Source: DATGFB01 sp032160545
GTDB lineage: Bacteria; Actinomycetota; Actinomycetes; Mycobacteriales; Jatrophihabitantaceae
NCBI GenBank assembly: GCA_032160545.1
Contig: JAVHVN010000044.1
Span: 1 to 64,000, forward strand
Direction of reading: 5' to 3'
Length of the DNA stretch: 64,000 bases
Below are positions 27,184-36,558 of the stretch, piece by piece. Below the pieces are notes generated by a model. The model was not told the DNA's origin. It ran no database searches and was given only the letters and a program-made list of their open reading frames with translations. The number at the start of each line of letters is the position of its first letter. The stretch's first letter is position 1. Position numbers and translations under genes: made by a program.

Positions 27184-29304
27184 GTGACCGAGAGCGAGGG
27201 CCGCGTCGTCAAGACGCGGCCGGAGTGGTGGACGGACCTCGACGAGCGAGCGGTCGACACTGCACGCCTGCTCGCCGCAGATGCGGTGCAGAAGGTCGGC
27301 AACGGCCATCCCGGGACGCCGATGAGCCTCGCACCGCTGGCCTACCTGCTCTTCCAGCGCGTGATGCGTCACGACCCGACCGACGCACACTGGATCGGCC
27401 GCGACCGGTTCGTCCTGTCGAACGGCCACGCGTCGCTGACCCAGTACACCCAGCTGTTCCTGTCCGGGTACGGGCTCGAACTGTCCGACATCGAGGCGTT
27501 GCGGACCTGGGGTTCGCTGACCCCCGGCCACCCCGAGTACGGCCACACGGCCGGCATCGAGGTGACGACCGGCCCGCTCGGGCAGGGCGTCGGCAACAGC
27601 GTCGGAATGGCCATGGCCTCGCGACGCGAGCGCGGCCTGTTCGACCCCGACACCGCATGGGGCGACTCGCCGTTCGACCACTACATCTACGTGATCGCCG
27701 GCGACGGGTGCATGGAGGAGGGTGTCGCGAGCGAGGCGTCCTCCCTCGCCGGGCACCAGCAGCTCGGCAACCTCATCCTGTTCTACGACGACAATCACAT
27801 CTCGATCGAGGACGACACCGCGGTCGCGTTCAGCGAGGACGTCGCGAAGCGGTACGAGGCCTACGGCTGGCACGTGCAGCGGGTCGATTCGGGCGAGGAT
27901 CTCGTAGCGCTCGAAGCCGCGATCCGCGAGGCGCAGACGGTCATCGACCGCCCGTCGTTCATCTCGGTGCGGACGATCATCGGCTGGCCGGCACCGACCC
28001 TGCAGAACACCGGCAAGGCGCACGGCGCCGCGCTCGGCGAGGACGAGATCCGTCGCACCAAGGAGATCCTCGGCTTCGACCCGGACGTGCACTTCGCCGT
28101 CGACGGCGAGGTTCTCGCCCACACCCGCGAGGTGGTCCGGCGCGGTCGTGAGGCGCACGCGGAATGGCAGGACGCGTTCGACGAGTGGGCGGCCCAGAAC
28201 GGCGAGCGCGCGATGCTGCTCGATCGCATGAGCCGGCGTGAGCTCCCGGCGGGCTGGGTCGACGCGCTGCCGGTGTTCCCGATCGAGAAGGACGGCAAGG
28301 GGAACTCGGTGTCCACCCGCGCCGCCTCGGGCAAGGTGCTGACGGCACTGGCCGGCGTCCTGCCCGAACTCTGGGGTGGTTCCGCCGACCTCGCCGAGAG
28401 CAACAACACGACGATGGAGGGCGAGCCCAGCTTCATACCGGCGAGTCACCAGACCAAGATGTGGCCGGGCGGCCCGTACGGGCGCACCCTGCACTTCGGC
28501 ATCCGCGAGCACGCGATGGGTTCGATCATGAACGGCATCACGGTGCACGGTGGCACTCGCGTGTACGGCGGCACCTTCCTGGTCTTCAGCGACTACATGC
28601 GCCCGCCGGTCCGGCTCGCGTCGTTGATGAAGCTGCCGACCATCTACGTCTGGACGCACGACTCCATCGGCCTCGGCGGCGACGGGCCGACCCACCAGCC
28701 GATCGAACACCTCGCCGCCCTGCGTGCGATCCCCGGCCTCGACGTCGTCCGTCCGGCCGACGCGAACGAGACAGCTGCCTGCTGGAAGGTCGCCCTCGAG
28801 CACACCGACCGACCCATCGCCCTCGCGCTGTCGCGGCAGAACCTGCCGGTGCTCGACCCCGCCAGGATGGGTGACGTCTCGAAGGGTGCGTACGTTCTGG
28901 AGGAGGCGTCCGAGGGGTTGCCCGAGGTGATCATCGTTGCCACAGGTTCCGAGGTGTCGCTGGCCCTCGCGGCACGGGAGCAGCTCGAGGCCGAGGGCCG
29001 CCCGACGCGGGTCGTGTCGATGCCCTGCCAGGAATGGTTCGAAGCCCAGTCGCCCGCGTACCGCCAGCAGGTGCTGCCACCCGATGTGCGCGCCCGGGTC
29101 AGCGTCGAGGCGGGCGTCCCCCAGGGCTGGCGCGAGATCGTCGGCGACGACGGCGAGATCATCGCCATCAACCACTTCGGCGCGAGCGCCGAAGGCGGCG
29201 TGTTGTTCGAGCAGTTCGGCTTCACTCCTGACCGCGTCGTCGCCGCGGCGCACTCAGCACTCGAACGCGCCGGGCACATCCGCGGCGCGACCACCGGAAA
29301 CTGA
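27184..29304 (+). CDS. tkt: Transketolase
   Basis: ThDP enzyme moving two-carbon units between pentose and triose/hexose phosphates. 706 residues, full length. The N-terminal domain has GNGHPGTPMSLAPLAYLLF and the ThDP-binding GDGCMEEGVASEA ending in NHISIE; the pyrimidine domain has FGIREHAMGSI and the catalytic-histidine region. GTG start, with the family-typical WWTDLDERAVDTARLLA near the N-terminus. First gene of the pentose phosphate operon; tal follows after 11 bp. Confidence 0.97.
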   Translation: MTESEGRVVKTRPEWWTDLDERAVDTARLLAADAVQKVGNGHPGTPMSLAPLAYLLFQRVMRHDPTDAHWIGRDRFVLSNGHASLTQYTQLFLSGYGLELSDIEALRTWGSLTPGHPEYGHTAGIEVTTGPLGQGVGNSVGMAMASRRERGLFDPDTAWGDSPFDHYIYVIAGDGCMEEGVASEASSLAGHQQLGNLILFYDDNHISIEDDTAVAFSEDVAKRYEAYGWHVQRVDSGEDLVALEAAIREAQTVIDRPSFISVRTIIGWPAPTLQNTGKAHGAALGEDEIRRTKEILGFDPDVHFAVDGEVLAHTREVVRRGREAHAEWQDAFDEWAAQNGERAMLLDRMSRRELPAGWVDALPVFPIEKDGKGNSVSTRAASGKVLTALAGVLPELWGGSADLAESNNTTMEGEPSFIPASHQTKMWPGGPYGRTLHFGIREHAMGSIMNGITVHGGTRVYGGTFLVFSDYMRPPVRLASLMKLPTIYVWTHDSIGLGGDGPTHQPIEHLAALRAIPGLDVVRPADANETAACWKVALEHTDRPIALALSRQNLPVLDPARMGDVSKGAYVLEEASEGLPEVIIVATGSEVSLALAAREQLEAEGRPTRVVSMPCQEWFEAQSPAYRQQVLPPDVRARVSVEAGVPQGWREIVGDDGEIIAINHFGASAEGGVLFEQFGFTPDRVVAAAHSALERAGHIRGATTGN

Positions 29305-29315
29305 AGGGCTTCACC

Positions 29316-30425
29316 ATGAGCGACGCGTTGGCCGATCTCTCGGCCGAGGGTGTTTCCATCTGGCTCGACGACATCAGCCGCGAGCGCCTGCGCACGGGCA
29401 ACCTGCAGCAGCTCGTCGACAGCAAGCACGTGGTCGGCGTCACGAGCAACCCGACGATCTTCCAGAAGGCTCTGGACAAGGGCGACGCCTACGACGAGCA
29501 GGTACGCGACCTCGCCACGCGTGGCATCGCGGTCGACGGCGCCGTGCGCTACCTGATGGCCTACGACATCCGGTGGGCCTGCGACGTCCTGAGGCCGGTC
29601 TACGACCGCACCGACGGCCGCGACGGCCGGGTGTCGATCGAGGTCGACCCACGCATCGCGCACGACACCGAACGCACTACGGCCGAGGCCAAGGGGCTGC
29701 ACTGGCTGGTGGACCGTCCCAACGTGATGATCAAGATCCCGGCCACAGTCGAGGGGCTGGCGTCCATCACCGCCGCCACGGCGGCCGGCATCAGCGTGAA
29801 CGTGACGCTGATCTTCGGGCTGGACCGCTACGACAAGGTGATGGACGCGTACCTCAGCGGTCTCGAGCAGGCGAAGTCCGCCGGGATCGACCTGTCGAGC
29901 GTCCACTCGGTCGCCTCCTTCTTCGTCTCGCGCGTCGACACCGAGATCGACAAGCGGCTCGACAAGATCGGCTCGGACGAGGCGAAGGAGCTGCGCGGCA
30001 AGGCCGGCATCGCCAACGCCCGGCTGGCCTACGAGCGCTTCGAGAAGGTCGTCGCATCGGATCGATGGAAGGCGCTGCAGGACGCCGGCGCGCGGCTGCA
30101 GCGGCCGCTGTGGGCCTCGACGGGGGTCAAGGATCCCGCGTACGACGACACGATGTACGTGGTCGAGCTCGTCGCGCCCAACACGGTGAACACGATGCCC
30201 GAGGCGACGCTCGACGCCGTTGCGGACCACGGCCGGGTTCGCGGCAACACGATCGAGGCCGCGTACGACGAGTCGCGCAGCGTTCTCGACCGCCTCAACG
30301 CGCTGGGCGTCAGCTATGACGAGGTCATCGAGGTGCTCGAGGTCGAGGGCGTCCAGAAGTTCGAGGACTCGTACGCCCAGCTCGCCGAGAGCGTGCACAA
30401 GAACCTCGCCGCGGCGAAGTCCTGA
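29316..30425 (+). CDS. tal: Transaldolase
   Basis: 369-residue enzyme transferring dihydroxyacetone units between sugar phosphates; the length is of the long actinobacterial type. The Schiff-base lysine lies in NVMIKIPATVEG, and SIWLDDISRERL, VTSNPTIFQKAL and the later ISVNVTLIFGLDRY are family motifs. An AGGGCTTCACC stretch precedes the ATG. Lies between tkt and zwf on one transcript. Confidence 0.96.
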   Translation: MSDALADLSAEGVSIWLDDISRERLRTGNLQQLVDSKHVVGVTSNPTIFQKALDKGDAYDEQVRDLATRGIAVDGAVRYLMAYDIRWACDVLRPVYDRTDGRDGRVSIEVDPRIAHDTERTTAEAKGLHWLVDRPNVMIKIPATVEGLASITAATAAGISVNVTLIFGLDRYDKVMDAYLSGLEQAKSAGIDLSSVHSVASFFVSRVDTEIDKRLDKIGSDEAKELRGKAGIANARLAYERFEKVVASDRWKALQDAGARLQRPLWASTGVKDPAYDDTMYVVELVAPNTVNTMPEATLDAVADHGRVRGNTIEAAYDESRSVLDRLNALGVSYDEVIEVLEVEGVQKFEDSYAQLAESVHKNLAAAKS

Positions 30426-30465
30426 CCCGCATCGCCACCCCCATCGCCACTCGGGAAGGACTCGC

Positions 30466-32064
30466 ATGACCGACACCTCGGAGGCGGTGACGGCCGGCAC
30501 CCCCGCGAGTGGCAACACTGCGCCTGCGACCACGGTGGGCACGCCCCTCACCAACCCGCTCCGGGATCCCCGTGACCGCCGCCTGCCGCGGGTGCCCGAG
30601 CCGTGCGCGCTCGTGGTCTTCGGTGTCACCGGCGACCTGGCCCGCAAGAAGCTGCTGCCCGCCGTGTACGACCTGGCCAATCGCGGCCTGCTGCCTTCGG
30701 ACTTCGTCCTGCTCGGCTTCGCCCGGCGCGACTGGGGGGACGACGATTTCGAGTCCGTGGCGAAGAAGTCGGCGAAGGAGCACGCGCGGACGGCCTGGAA
30801 CGAGGAGGTCTGGGCCCGCCTCTGCGGCAACATCAAGTTCATCGCGGGCTCGTTCGACGACGACGACGCCTTCGACGAACTGGCCAAGACCCTCGATGAG
30901 CTGCGCGAGAGCCACAACATCAAGGGCAACGCCGCGTTCTACCTGTCGATCCCGCCGAGCATGTTCCCGCTCGTCCTGACGCAGATGCAGCGCACGGGCA
31001 TGGCCAGCAACGAGCAGAGCGGTGGCTGGCGCCGGGTCGTCGTCGAGAAGCCGTTCGGTCACGATCTCGAGAGCGCTCTCGAGCTGAACCGGCTCGTCGA
31101 CAGCGTCTTCACCGCCCAGGACGTGTTCCGCATCGACCACTACCTGGGCAAGGAGACCGTCCAGAACATCATGGCGCTGCGGTTCGCCAATCAGCTCTTC
31201 GAGCCGGTGTGGAACTCGAACTTCGTCGACTCCATCCAGATCACGATGGCCGAGGATGTCGGCATCGGCGGGCGCGCCACCTTCTACGACGCGACCGGGG
31301 CCGCCCGTGACGTGTTGCAGAACCATCTCCTTCAGTTGCTCGCACTCACGGCGATGGAGGAGCCGGTCGAGTTCTCCCCCGAGGCGATCCGCACCGAGAA
31401 GATCAAGGTGCTGCGCGCCATCTCGCTGCCGCACGATCTCGAGGCCTACGCCGTACGCGGCCAGTACGACCAGGGCTGGCTCGCCGGTGAGCGGGCCGTC
31501 GCCTACCGCGACGAGGAGGGCATCCCGAAGGACTCGCCCACCGAGACGTACGCCGCGGTGCGGCTCGGCGTCGAGACCCGCCGATGGGCGGGCGTCCCTT
31601 TCTACATGCGCACGGGCAAGCGCCTGCCCAGGCGGGTCACCGAGATCGGCGTGTTGTTCAAGAAGGCGCCACACCTACCGTTCAGCCACACCGACACCGA
31701 GGAGCTGGGCCACAACCAGCTGGTGATCCGGGTGCAGCCGGACGAGGGCGTGACGCTGAAGTTCGGCTCGAAGGTGCCGGGCACCTCGATGGAGGTCCGC
31801 GACGTGGCAATGGACTTCCTCTACGGAGAGGCGTTCACCGAGGCCTCGCCCGAGGCGTACGAGCGGCTGATCCTGGACGTGCTGCTGGGCGACGCCACAC
31901 TGTTCCCGCGCAACGACGAGGTCGAGGCGTCCTGGCGGGTCATCGACCCGCTCGAAGACTTCTGGCACGGACAGGAGCCGTACCTGTACCGGGCCGGCGA
32001 ATGGGGCCCGCGCGAGGCCGACGAGATGCTCGCCCGCGACGGGCGAGCCTGGCGCCGCCCGTGA
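30466..32064 (+). CDS. zwf: Glucose-6-phosphate dehydrogenase
   Basis: First oxidative step of the pentose phosphate pathway, giving NADPH. 532 residues from ATG 30466, preceded by GGGAAGGA. There is an N-terminal Thr/Ala-rich extension of about 40 residues before the nucleotide-binding FGVTGDLARKKLLPA. The catalytic histidine lies in RIDHYLGKETVQN. The open frame extends upstream into tal but the ribosome site supports this start. Neighbour opcA encodes its usual actinobacterial partner. Confidence 0.96.
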   Translation: MTDTSEAVTAGTPASGNTAPATTVGTPLTNPLRDPRDRRLPRVPEPCALVVFGVTGDLARKKLLPAVYDLANRGLLPSDFVLLGFARRDWGDDDFESVAKKSAKEHARTAWNEEVWARLCGNIKFIAGSFDDDDAFDELAKTLDELRESHNIKGNAAFYLSIPPSMFPLVLTQMQRTGMASNEQSGGWRRVVVEKPFGHDLESALELNRLVDSVFTAQDVFRIDHYLGKETVQNIMALRFANQLFEPVWNSNFVDSIQITMAEDVGIGGRATFYDATGAARDVLQNHLLQLLALTAMEEPVEFSPEAIRTEKIKVLRAISLPHDLEAYAVRGQYDQGWLAGERAVAYRDEEGIPKDSPTETYAAVRLGVETRRWAGVPFYMRTGKRLPRRVTEIGVLFKKAPHLPFSHTDTEELGHNQLVIRVQPDEGVTLKFGSKVPGTSMEVRDVAMDFLYGEAFTEASPEAYERLILDVLLGDATLFPRNDEVEASWRVIDPLEDFWHGQEPYLYRAGEWGPREADEMLARDGRAWRRP

Positions 32065-32096
32065 GCCGCCAGTGACCCGCCAGTGAGGAGTTCATC

Positions 32097-33068
32097 GTGA
32101 CGACACTCTGGGACACGACCGGTTCGGCCGTCGTCCGTGCCCTGGCCGCTGAGCGGCGCACGGGCGGCGCTGTCACCAGCGGCAACGCGCTGACGCTCGT
32201 GGTGCTCGCCGACGAGCCCGATGTCGCGGCGGCCGAGGAGGCCGCCACGATCGCGGCGAGCAAGCACCCGATGCGCATGCTGATGGTCATCCGCCGGCAG
32301 ATCGAGGCACCCGTGCCCCGGCTCGATGCCGAGGTGTCGATCGGCGGCCGGCTCGGACCCGGCGAAGCGGTGGTCATGCGGATGTACGGGCGGCTCGCCC
32401 TGCACGCCGAATCGGTCACGCTGCCGCTGCTCGCCCCGGATGCTCCGGTCGTCACGTGGTGGAGCGGTCCACCTCCGGACCGCATCGCGCATGATCCGCT
32501 CGGTGTCTTCGCCGATCGCCGCATCACCGACGTGTGCCGCGCGTCCGACAGCGTGGGGGCGCTCAGCCAGCGCGCGATCGACTTCGCGCCGGGCGACACC
32601 GATCTCGCGTGGACGCGCATCACCGGCTGGCGCGCCGCGCTGGCGTCGGCCTACGACGGTGCCCACGACACGGCCGTGCGTGCGACGGTGCGTGGCGACG
32701 ACCGCGATCCGTCGGCACTTCTGCTCGCCGGGTGGCTCTCGTCATGCCTGAAGACTTACGTGCCGGTGCAGAAGAAGGACGGTCGCACCGGCGTCGAGTC
32801 GGTCACCCTGGACTTCGCCGGCGGCGGCGCGGTCACGGCGCTGCGGGAGGGGTCGCGGCTCATCATCCGGCGCGAGGGCACGCCCGACTCGATCGCACCG
32901 TTCCCCGACCGGTCCCTCGGTGAGTTGCTCGCCGAGGAACTGCGCCGCCTCGACGCCGACGAGATCTACGCCGACGCTCTGGGCACCGTGTGCGACGTGC
33001 CGGATCTCGGCGATCGGCCCGGAACTCGGGTGCACATCTGGAACGACCCAGCAACGGCCGCGTCGTGA
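32097..33068 (+). CDS. opcA: Glucose-6-phosphate dehydrogenase assembly/activator protein OpcA
   Basis: 323-residue OpcA-family protein, known to activate or assemble G6PDH in cyanobacteria and actinobacteria. Begins TTLWDTTGSAVVRAL; family elements are MRMLMVIRR, VVTWWSGPPPD and the central APDAPVVTWW. GTG start with a weak GTGAGGAG ribosome site. It lies directly between zwf and pgl, with the pgl start overlapping its stop. Confidence 0.93.
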   Translation: MTTLWDTTGSAVVRALAAERRTGGAVTSGNALTLVVLADEPDVAAAEEAATIAASKHPMRMLMVIRRQIEAPVPRLDAEVSIGGRLGPGEAVVMRMYGRLALHAESVTLPLLAPDAPVVTWWSGPPPDRIAHDPLGVFADRRITDVCRASDSVGALSQRAIDFAPGDTDLAWTRITGWRAALASAYDGAHDTAVRATVRGDDRDPSALLLAGWLSSCLKTYVPVQKKDGRTGVESVTLDFAGGGAVTALREGSRLIIRREGTPDSIAPFPDRSLGELLAEELRRLDADEIYADALGTVCDVPDLGDRPGTRVHIWNDPATAAS

Positions 33069-33856
33069 CCGGCACCTCCCCCGAGCTCGCGGTGTGCGCG
33101 TCGGCCGACGAGCTGGCTCAGGACGCCGCCGGTCGCCTCGCCGCCACGCTCGTCTCGGCCTTGGCCGTCCGTCCCTTCGCCCATGTCGCGGTGACCGGCG
33201 GCAGCATCCTCGAGCGGACCTTCGCGGCGCTCGCTGCCCTGCCGGCTCGCGACGAGGTCGAGTGGCACCGGGTACACGTGTGGTGGGGAGACGAGCGGTT
33301 CGTGCCGGCCGACTCCGACGACCGCAACGACGAGGCGGCGTTCGCAGCCGGTCTCGGCGAGTTGCCTCTCGACCCCGCGCTGGTGCACCGAATGCCGTCG
33401 ACGGACTCCGGCTACGGGGACGACGTCGACGCGGCGGCCCGGCAGTACGCCGAGACGCTCGCCACCGCCGACCCGGCCAACAGCACCGGCGGGGTGCCGA
33501 ACTTCGACATCGTGATGCTCGGCATCGGACCCGACGGCCACTGCGCCTCGCTGTTCCCGGGTCATCCCGGGACGCGGGTGCTCGATCGCCCGGTGATCGG
33601 TCTGACCGACTCCCCGAAGCCGCCGCCCGCACGGTTGTCGCTCACGTTCCCCGCGCTCGACACCGCTCGCGAGATCTGTTTCGTGGCGTCCGGCCCGTCG
33701 AAGGCTGACGCGGTCGCCGCCGCGCTGAGCGGAGCGGACCCCACCGATGTCCCGTCCGCGGGACCCAAGGGCCGCGATCGCACGCTGTGGCTCATCGACG
33801 AGGATGCCGCCGCAAAGCTGCCTGCCGACCTGCGGGACGCGGCCGCGACGCGATAG
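33065..33856 (+). CDS. pgl: 6-Phosphogluconolactonase
   Basis: Hydrolyses 6-phosphogluconolactone, the second oxidative step. 263 residues, DevB/SOL family. Motifs HVAVTGGSILERTFAAL, HVWWGDERFVPADSDDRN and MLGIGPDGHCASLFPGHP are intact. GTG at 33065 overlaps the opcA stop by 4 nt; a longer frame exists upstream. Last gene of the operon; 1 bp separates its stop from the convergent rbpA stop. Confidence 0.95.
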   Translation: MTGTSPELAVCASADELAQDAAGRLAATLVSALAVRPFAHVAVTGGSILERTFAALAALPARDEVEWHRVHVWWGDERFVPADSDDRNDEAAFAAGLGELPLDPALVHRMPSTDSGYGDDVDAAARQYAETLATADPANSTGGVPNFDIVMLGIGPDGHCASLFPGHPGTRVLDRPVIGLTDSPKPPPARLSLTFPALDTAREICFVASGPSKADAVAAALSGADPTDVPSAGPKGRDRTLWLIDEDAAAKLPADLRDAAATR

Positions 33857-33857
33857 C

Positions 33858-34202
33858 TCAGGACTCGCCGCGGCGCGCCTTCAGGCGTTGCAGCGCCTCC
33901 TCGAGGATGGCCGCGCCGTCCTCGTCCGTGCGCCGCTCCTTCACGTATGCCAGGTGCGTCTTGTACGGCTCGTTGCGGGGAGCGTTCGGCGGCGCGGTCT
34001 CCTCACGGCCGGCCGGAAACCCGCAGCGCGGGCAGTCCCACGTGTCCGGGACGGCCGCGTCGAGGGCGAACGCGGGCCGTACCTCGTGGCCGTTGGCGCA
34101 GAAGAACGACACTCGTTGCCGGGGTGCGGACTCGCCGCGCTCCTTCTCACCCATCGGGCCGGAACCGACCCGACTGCCTCTGATGGCGCTACCACCAGCC
34201 AC
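33858..34202 (-). CDS. rbpA: RNA polymerase-binding protein RbpA
   Basis: 114-residue actinobacterial transcription factor that stabilises open complexes with the principal sigma factor. N-terminal tail GGSAIRGSRVGSGPMGEKER, core beta-barrel with cysteines in FFCANGHEVRP and WDCPRCGFPAG, basic linker and sigma-interaction helix (KTHLAYVKERRTDEDG to EEALQRLKARRG) are all recognisable. GTG at 34202 chosen because GGGGGAG lies 6 nt upstream; the frame continues upstream without homology. Encoded directly after secG on the same strand. Confidence 0.93.
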   Translation of the reverse strand: MAGGSAIRGSRVGSGPMGEKERGESAPRQRVSFFCANGHEVRPAFALDAAVPDTWDCPRCGFPAGREETAPPNAPRNEPYKTHLAYVKERRTDEDGAAILEEALQRLKARRGES

Positions 34203-34227
34203 GATTCGCTCCCCCAGGTCTTCCGGA

Positions 34228-34461
34228 TCAGGTGTTCTTGTACAACAGGCCGAGGCCGATGATGCAGATGGCCCAGACGACGCCGGCGATGACGGTGAGC
34301 CGGTCGAGGTTGCGCTCAACCACGGACGAGCCGGAGAGGCTCGAGTAGAACGAACCGCCGAACATCGACGAAAGACCGCCACCCTTACCGCGGTGCAGCA
34401 GGACGAGCACGATCAGCAACAGACTCGTGACGACGAGCACGACGGACAGCGTGAGGATCAT
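34228..34461 (-). CDS. secG: Preprotein translocase subunit SecG
   Basis: 77-residue membrane protein of the SecYEG channel. Two hydrophobic segments flank the conserved cytoplasmic loop HRGKGGGLSSMFGG. The actinobacterial C-terminus VERNLDRLTVI is typical. Follows tpiA in the same direction after 80 bp, the usual order gap-pgk-tpiA-secG. Confidence 0.95.
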   Translation of the reverse strand: MILTLSVVLVVTSLLLIVLVLLHRGKGGGLSSMFGGSFYSSLSGSSVVERNLDRLTVIAGVVWAICIIGLGLLYKNT

Positions 34462-34541
34462 CGGAAGGCCTCGATACCGGGACGGTCGGGATGCATTGTC
34501 GGATCAGCCTACCTGGCACATGCCGCCCCGATCAGCCTGGA

Positions 34542-35336
34542 TCATCCCGCGCCCGCTGCGCCGGTCGCGGCGAGGCAGATCCTGGCGAACTCGTCGCCGT
34601 CGAGGCTCGCGCCACCCACCAGCGCGCCGTCGACATCGGCCTGCGCGAGGATCTCGCCGGCGTTGCTCGCTTTCACCGAACCGCCGTACTGGATTCGGAC
34701 CCGCGCCGCCAGTTCGGCCGAGTAGAGCTCGCCGAGCCGGGCCCGCACGGCGGCGCAGACCTCCTGCGCATTCTCAGGAGTAGCGACCTTGCCGGTCCCG
34801 ATCGCCCAGACCGGCTCGTAGGCGATGACGATCGTCTCGGCCTGCTCGGCGGTGACGCCGGTGAGCGCCGCGTCGAGCTGGGACCGGCAGTGCGCGAGGT
34901 GGCCGTTCGACTCGCGGACGTCCTCGGTCTCGCCGACGCACAGGATCGGCACAAGTCCGTTGCGGAAGGCGGCGAGCACCTTGCCGTTGACCATGGCGTC
35001 GTCCTCGGCGTGGTGCTGGCGCCGCTCGGAGTGCCCCACCACGACCCAGCTGCACCCGAGCTTCGACAGCATCGGTCCACCGATGTCGCCGGTGTAGGCG
35101 CCGCTGTCGTGGGGCGAGAGGTCCTGAGCCCCGTAGGTCAGCAGCAGCCGGTCGCCGTCGACGAGGGTCTGCACGCTGCGGATGGCTACGAACGCCGGGA
35201 GGACGGCGACATCGACCTTCGCGAACACCTCCTCCTTGAGGCTAAACGCGATCTTCTGCGTCAAGGCGATCGCCTCGAGGTGGTTCAGGTTCATCTTCCA
35301 GTTGCCGGCGATGAAGGGCTTTCTCGCGACCGACAC
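34542..35336 (-). CDS. tpiA: Triosephosphate isomerase
   Basis: 264-residue glycolytic enzyme interconverting DHAP and glyceraldehyde 3-phosphate. Catalytic residues: Asn/Lys in AGNWKMNLN, His in GHSERR, Glu in YEPVWAIGTGKVA; phosphate loop IQYGGSVK. GTG start immediately follows the pgk TGA with no gap, so translation is coupled. Confidence 0.97.
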   Translation of the reverse strand: MSVARKPFIAGNWKMNLNHLEAIALTQKIAFSLKEEVFAKVDVAVLPAFVAIRSVQTLVDGDRLLLTYGAQDLSPHDSGAYTGDIGGPMLSKLGCSWVVVGHSERRQHHAEDDAMVNGKVLAAFRNGLVPILCVGETEDVRESNGHLAHCRSQLDAALTGVTAEQAETIVIAYEPVWAIGTGKVATPENAQEVCAAVRARLGELYSAELAARVRIQYGGSVKASNAGEILAQADVDGALVGGASLDGDEFARICLAATGAAGAG

Positions 35337-36554
35337 TCAGACCTCTTCCAGGACGGTGACACCGGGCAACGTCTTGCCCTCGAGGAATTCGAGGGAGGCA
35401 CCGCCGCCGGTGGAGATGTGTCCGAACGCGTTGACGTCGAGACCGAGCGCGCGGACGGCCGCCGCGGAATCCCCCCCGCCGACGACCGAGAGGCCGTTCA
35501 CCGCCGCCACCGCCCGGGCGACGCCGCGGGTGCCCTCGGCGAACGGGGCGACCTCGAAGACGCCCATCGGGCCGTTCCAGAAGACCGTTCGCGCTTCGGC
35601 CAGTTCCGCGGCGAACAGCTCGACCGAGGCCGGCCCGATGTCCAGGCCCTTCTGCCCGGCCGGGATGGCGTCGCCCGGGACGATCCGGGTGGCCGCGTCG
35701 TCGGAGATCTCGGTTGCGACGATCACGTCCACCGGGAGCACGATCTTGTCGCCAGACTCGGCGAGAAAGCGCCGGCACGCGTCGATCTGGTCGGACTCGA
35801 GCAGCGAGTCGCCGACCTCGTGCCCCTGGGCGGCGAGGAACGTGAAGCACATGCCGCCACCGACCAGCAGCTTGTCGACCTTCGGCAACAGCGACTCGAT
35901 GACGGCCAGCTTGTCGCTGACCTTCGAACCGCCGAGAACGACGACGTAGGGGCGCTCGGGGTCACCGGTCAGCCGGCGCAGGACCTCGAGCTCGTCGCGC
36001 ACGAGGTCGCCGCAGTAGTGCGGCAGCAGCCGGGCCACGTCGTACACCGAGGCGTGCTTGCGGTGAACGGCGCCGAACGCGTCTTCGACGAATGCGCCGC
36101 CGTCGTCCTCGCCACCGGTGAGCAAGGCGAGGCAGCGGGCGAACTCCGTGCGGAGTGCGTCGTCCTTGGTCGTCTCGGCAGGGCCGAAGCGGACGTTCTC
36201 GAGCAGCAGCAGTTCGCCGTCGTTCAGGCCGTCCGCGAGCAGCCGAGCGCTCTCGCCGACCGTATCGAGGGCGAACTCGACCGGGCGGCCGAGCAACTGG
36301 GCCAAGCGATCCGCGACCGGGCGCAGGCTGTACGCGTCGTCGGGCGCACCCTTCGGCCGGCCGAGGTGTGCCGCGACGATCACGCGGGCGCCGTGGTCGA
36401 GCAGCTTGGTGACCGTCGGCAGGGACGCCCGCACGCGACCGTCGTCGGTGATCATGTGCGCGCCGTCCTTGGACAGCGGCACGTTCAGGTCGGAGCGGAC
36501 GAGGATGCGCCGGCCGCGCACCCCGTGCTTGAGCAGGTCGTCGAGGGTGCGCAT
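35337..36554 (-). CDS. pgk: Phosphoglycerate kinase
   Basis: 405-residue glycolytic kinase making ATP from 1,3-bisphosphoglycerate. N-terminal substrate site RSDLNVPLSKDG and AHLGRPKG; LENVRFGPAE; nucleotide-binding C-terminal part with VVLGGSKVSDKL and GGGDSAAAVR. ATG at 36554, 4 bp after the gap stop. Confidence 0.97.
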   Translation of the reverse strand: MRTLDDLLKHGVRGRRILVRSDLNVPLSKDGAHMITDDGRVRASLPTVTKLLDHGARVIVAAHLGRPKGAPDDAYSLRPVADRLAQLLGRPVEFALDTVGESARLLADGLNDGELLLLENVRFGPAETTKDDALRTEFARCLALLTGGEDDGGAFVEDAFGAVHRKHASVYDVARLLPHYCGDLVRDELEVLRRLTGDPERPYVVVLGGSKVSDKLAVIESLLPKVDKLLVGGGMCFTFLAAQGHEVGDSLLESDQIDACRRFLAESGDKIVLPVDVIVATEISDDAATRIVPGDAIPAGQKGLDIGPASVELFAAELAEARTVFWNGPMGVFEVAPFAEGTRGVARAVAAVNGLSVVGGGDSAAAVRALGLDVNAFGHISTGGGASLEFLEGKTLPGVTVLEEV

Positions 36555-36558
36555 CGCG

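Noticed and set aside
27184..33856. Possible phosphoglucose isomerase gene within the pentose phosphate operon
   Set aside because: tal is followed directly by zwf; gaps of 11-40 bp leave no room for pgi.
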